A stretch of DNA of 7,612 nucleotides, taken from Cryomorphaceae bacterium. Lineage in GTDB: Bacteria > Bacteroidota > Bacteroidia > Flavobacteriales > Schleiferiaceae. The translations under genes were made by a program, and so were the position numbers. Where the stretch lies: assembly GCA_013911625.1 (NCBI GenBank), contig JACESW010000054.1, positions 1 to 7,612 of the forward strand. The letters are read 5' to 3'. Shown piece by piece: positions 5,636 through 7,612 of the stretch (position 1 is its first letter; every line of letters starts with the position of its first letter). The notes under the pieces are model-generated. The model made no database searches. It had not been told where the DNA came from and saw only the letters and a program-made list of their open reading frames with translations.

Positions 5636-6358
5636 GTGGGGCGCTCCATTAATCCATTGCACTTTATCGGTCAGGACGGTTGGACCGTTCCGGATCCCGA
5701 TACAGCTGCAAATAGCGAAGGGCTTATCGCTCTTTCGTGGGATTTAGCGCCAGAGCTATACGACAAGTGTTATCACAAAGGCATCTTCCCTTGGTTTGAG
5801 CAGGAGGGTGTGGTTTTCTGGTTTTCTCCAGAGGTGCGCTCAATTACGCCTACTGCTGAAGTGAAGGTGTCAAAGAGTATGCGTCCTTATTTGAATAAAA
5901 AGCAATGGCGTTTTTCAGTCAATACCGTTTTTGAAAAGGTTATTGAGAAATGCAGCGAAGTTCCTCGCCCGGGTCAAGCGGGTACGTGGATTAGCGAGAA
6001 ATTTCAAACGAATTTCTTGCACATGCATCAACTAGGTATGGCGCACAGTTTTGAAGTTTGGGAAGGCGATGAACTCATTGGAGGAACCTTTGGCGTGATG
6101 ACCGGTGGTGTATTTGTTGGGGAGAGTATGTTTCATACCCGCACCAATGCAAGCAAGTTTGCCTACATTGGAATGTGTCAGCACTTGAGCCGCAACGGAG
6201 TGGAATTTGTGGACAATCAATTGCCTACTGAACACTTAGACAGCCTAGGTGCATGGAACATTGAACGTGAAGAATTCTTGGAGCTGCTGCACCTTCATTC
6301 TGAAAGCAGAGAACGCGTCATTCTCGAAGCACTGCCTAAAACTACCCTACCTCTTTAG
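5636..6358 (+). CDS. aat: Leucyl/phenylalanyl-tRNA-protein transferase
   Basis: A cytoplasmic enzyme that moves Leu or Phe from aminoacyl-tRNA to proteins with N-terminal Arg or Lys, creating N-degrons for ClpS/ClpAP-type proteolysis. Its 240 residues are the normal length. Motifs include GIFPWF (49-54), FWFSP (61-65), GTWIS (116-120), AHSFEVWEGDELIGGTFG (136-153), GESMF (162-166), NASK (171-174), VDNQ (192-195) and HLDSLGA (200-206). The catalytic-site residues known from E. coli Aat (Glu in GESMF, Asp and Gln in DxQ) are present. The start is GTG at 5636: an in-frame TAA lies 15 nt upstream, and no other start precedes the conserved N-terminal region. One oddity is that the family's usual GGDL after GLLAL reads SWDL here (34-37), and WWSP reads WFSP. 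The 3' end overlaps the convergent permease gene by 12 nt. Confidence 0.95.
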   Translation: MGRSINPLHFIGQDGWTVPDPDTAANSEGLIALSWDLAPELYDKCYHKGIFPWFEQEGVVFWFSPEVRSITPTAEVKVSKSMRPYLNKKQWRFSVNTVFEKVIEKCSEVPRPGQAGTWISEKFQTNFLHMHQLGMAHSFEVWEGDELIGGTFGVMTGGVFVGESMFHTRTNASKFAYIGMCQHLSRNGVEFVDNQLPTEHLDSLGAWNIEREEFLELLHLHSESRERVILEALPKTTLPL

Positions 6359-7165
6359 GGCACCTGAAAGGGTGTTCAAGCTAAGCACACTTAGTGCTAT
6401 GAGAACCCCAGGGATAAGGCTGAGGTAACCCTTGCCGGTGATGATGTATGGGTAATAATCCCGGATCATGCTGCCCCAAGAAGGCAGCGGTGGCTGCGCG
6501 CCAATCCCCAAGAAACTAAGTCCACTTTCAATCAGAAGGGCACTGGCAAAATTAGTTGCACAGATGACCAGGAGGGGTGCGATGGTATTCGGTAGGATCT
6601 CTTTAAACAAGATGTGGGAGGTGCTGAAGCCAAGTACCTTGGCGGCCTCGACATATTCTTGGTTTTTCTCCACTAAGAATTGGCCACGAATCACACGGGC
6701 AACCTCTACCCACATGGTAAGTCCTACAGCGATGAATACTTGAAACAGTCCCTTGCCCAAAACAAAGGTGAGCGCAATGACGAGCAGGAGGGTAGGTATG
6801 GACCAAAGGACATTCATCAGCCAGCTCAGCACTGCGTCTATTCTCCCTCCAAAATAGCCTGAAACTGCTCCAACGGGGATACCAATAACAAGGCTAACCA
6901 GAACAGCGATGAAACCCACACTTAAGGATATTCGACTGCCCAAAACGACTCTCGAAAAGTGATCACGGCCAAATTTATCGGTACCAAAAAGGTGGAATCC
7001 GTTCACCGTTTTGCTCCCGGGTGAGAGTAAGGTGTGCTTCAAATCCATGGTATTGGCGTGAGGCGTATGATCGAGGACCACAAAGTCCGCGAGTAGCGCA
7101 GCCAGAATCAAAGCTACAAGCCATCCGAGCGCTAGTTTTTGGACTATGGAAAAGGTGCGTATCAC
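6347..7165 (-). CDS. ABC transporter permease, OppC/DppC type
   Basis: A 272-residue inner-membrane permease of the peptide/nickel ABC importer family (BPD_transp_1). It shows the OppC/DppC layout: an N-terminal membrane helix (about 10-30), then HLFGTDKFGRDHFSR (58-72), then the multi-helix permease domain. The EAA loop that docks the ATPase is EAAKVLGFSTSHILFKEILPN (173-193, last base of the loop in LPN). The OppC hallmark IESGLSFLGIGAQPP (212-226) followed by PSWGSMI (228-234) is intact. The C-terminus ends at SGALKR, a little shorter than the usual LGDGLRDALDP end. The start is GTG at 7163-7165, with an in-frame TGA 15 nt upstream and no other start before the first helix. It lies 27 nt behind the protease gene. 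No partner permease, ATPase or binding protein is in the window, so the substrate cannot be assigned. Confidence 0.93.
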   Translation of the reverse strand: MIRTFSIVQKLALGWLVALILAALLADFVVLDHTPHANTMDLKHTLLSPGSKTVNGFHLFGTDKFGRDHFSRVVLGSRISLSVGFIAVLVSLVIGIPVGAVSGYFGGRIDAVLSWLMNVLWSIPTLLLVIALTFVLGKGLFQVFIAVGLTMWVEVARVIRGQFLVEKNQEYVEAAKVLGFSTSHILFKEILPNTIAPLLVICATNFASALLIESGLSFLGIGAQPPLPSWGSMIRDYYPYIITGKGYLSLIPGVLIALSVLSLNTLSGALKR

Positions 7166-7167
7166 AA

Positions 7168-7182
7168 GAGCTAATCTAGCTC
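7168..7182. repeat. Short perfect inverted repeat at the permease start
   Basis: GAGCTA-ATC-TAGCTC is a perfect 6-bp inverted repeat with a 3-nt loop, flanked by A7 at 7183-7189. In the minus-strand mRNA the hairpin ends 2 nt before the GTG start of the permease gene and covers the ribosome-binding region. The T-run comes before the hairpin in that transcript, so it is not an intrinsic terminator. It may modulate translation; the stem is short and could be chance. Confidence 0.4.
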
Positions 7183-7192
7183 AAAAAAAGGA

Positions 7193-7612
7193 CTACTTCA
7201 GTGTAGCGATAATCTCAACACCTTCTCTAAGCACAGCATCCTTGGCCAGGTTTCGGTACCATTTGGTGTAGATGTCCTTTTGAACGCTGTCTGTTTCAAA
7301 CATTACTAAATGATCAGGCAGCGGAACTACGCCGGTACTATCCTTTAGTTTGTAAAGATTTTTGAATCGTTCACCCTCCTTTTTAATGGAATCTTGGAAG
7401 CTCACGTAAGCCGCGTAATCCAACGGTATGAAGGTGTTTTCCTCACCAGATTTAATCCATTTGGCATACTCAGCCGATTTTATAAAGACTGAATCGGCTT
7501 CTACACGTTTCATGGAGGCTTTCTGCGCCTTCTTAAAAGACTTCGACCACCCTTCTTCTTCAGTATAATGTGCTTTCGCAACGTAATCAACAGGAAGTGC
7601 ATTATCGTATTC
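7193..7612 (-). CDS. prc: Probable S41 tail-specific (carboxy-terminal processing) protease, C-terminal fragment
   Basis: This is the last 139 residues of a gene that runs off the right edge. The Met codon at 7513 is internal, as the frame stays open to 7612. The fragment is soluble, highly charged and mostly helical. Its pattern matches my memory of the C-terminal domain of Bacteroidota Prc/Tsp proteases: a DNALPVD stretch at the window edge (family: ALPWD), a helix with repeated Lys and Arg (QKASMKRVEADSVF), a segment resembling the family's SLN-Y-KY pattern (FIPLDYAAYVSF), then LPDHLVMFETDSVQKD, KWYRNLAKDAVLREGVEII. Such enzymes degrade or trim periplasmic proteins from the C-terminus. The PDZ domain and the Ser/Lys catalytic dyad would lie outside the window, so the assignment rests on this tail alone. 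The downstream permease gene starts 27 nt after the TAG, suggesting cotranscription. Confidence 0.68.
   Translation of the reverse strand, partial: EYDNALPVDYVAKAHYTEEEGWSKSFKKAQKASMKRVEADSVFIKSAEYAKWIKSGEENTFIPLDYAAYVSFQDSIKKEGERFKNLYKLKDSTGVVPLPDHLVMFETDSVQKDIYTKWYRNLAKDAVLREGVEIIATLK

Noticed and set aside
6360..6380. Possible terminator hairpin after aat
   Set aside because: The best pairing (GCACC with GGTGT) is about 5 bp and has no T-run after it on either strand.
6468..6862. Plus-strand open frames inside the permease gene
   Set aside because: The minus-strand permease has intact family motifs throughout, so these are antisense shadows.

Overview
The window looks like a stretch of a Bacteroidota chromosome, most likely a flavobacterial lineage. 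The evidence is the set of gene families: a DUF3127 protein, a fused RibF, a Bacteroidota-type tail-specific protease C-terminus and a CutC gene beside a GH20 gene. Perfect TAnnTTTG promoter -7 elements and weak Shine-Dalgarno signals point the same way. Coding density is high. No phage, IS, CRISPR or toxin-antitoxin features are visible. I see mostly conserved housekeeping genes and no clear novel system.

Left block (1-1828): the C-terminal part of a GH20 beta-N-acetylhexosaminidase overlaps the start of cutC by 23 nt on the plus strand, so the two are probably translationally coupled. Middle-left (1801-4091): a minus-strand ribF-lipoprotein pair ends at a hairpin terminator that faces the GH20-cutC pair. 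ribF starts with TTG and is divergent from a plus-strand multi-pass membrane protein gene. The -33 box of the ribF promoter overlaps the membrane gene's ATG.

Centre (4092-4338): there is no protein gene here. It holds a bidirectional terminator, a minus-strand tRNA-Leu(UAG) without an encoded CCA, and two back-to-back promoters. Right block (4339-6358): a plus-strand operon of flavin reductase-like protein, DUF3127 OB-fold-like protein with an SSB-type acidic tail, and aat (leucyl/phenylalanyl-tRNA-protein transferase), separated by 13 and 12 nt. Right edge (6347-7612): a minus-strand pair, the C-terminus of a probable S41 tail-specific protease followed by a lone OppC/DppC-type ABC permease. 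The permease gene converges on aat and overlaps it by 12 nt.

Functional links are modest. GH20 and CutC suggest a GlcNAc-glycan catabolic locus. Aat (N-degron tagging) and the tail-specific protease both concern protein turnover and lie on either side of the convergent junction, but they are not in one operon. The observations most worth following are the CutC-hexosaminidase coupling, the SSB-like tail on the DUF3127 protein, the orphan permease behind the protease, and a divergent N-terminal motif in Aat.
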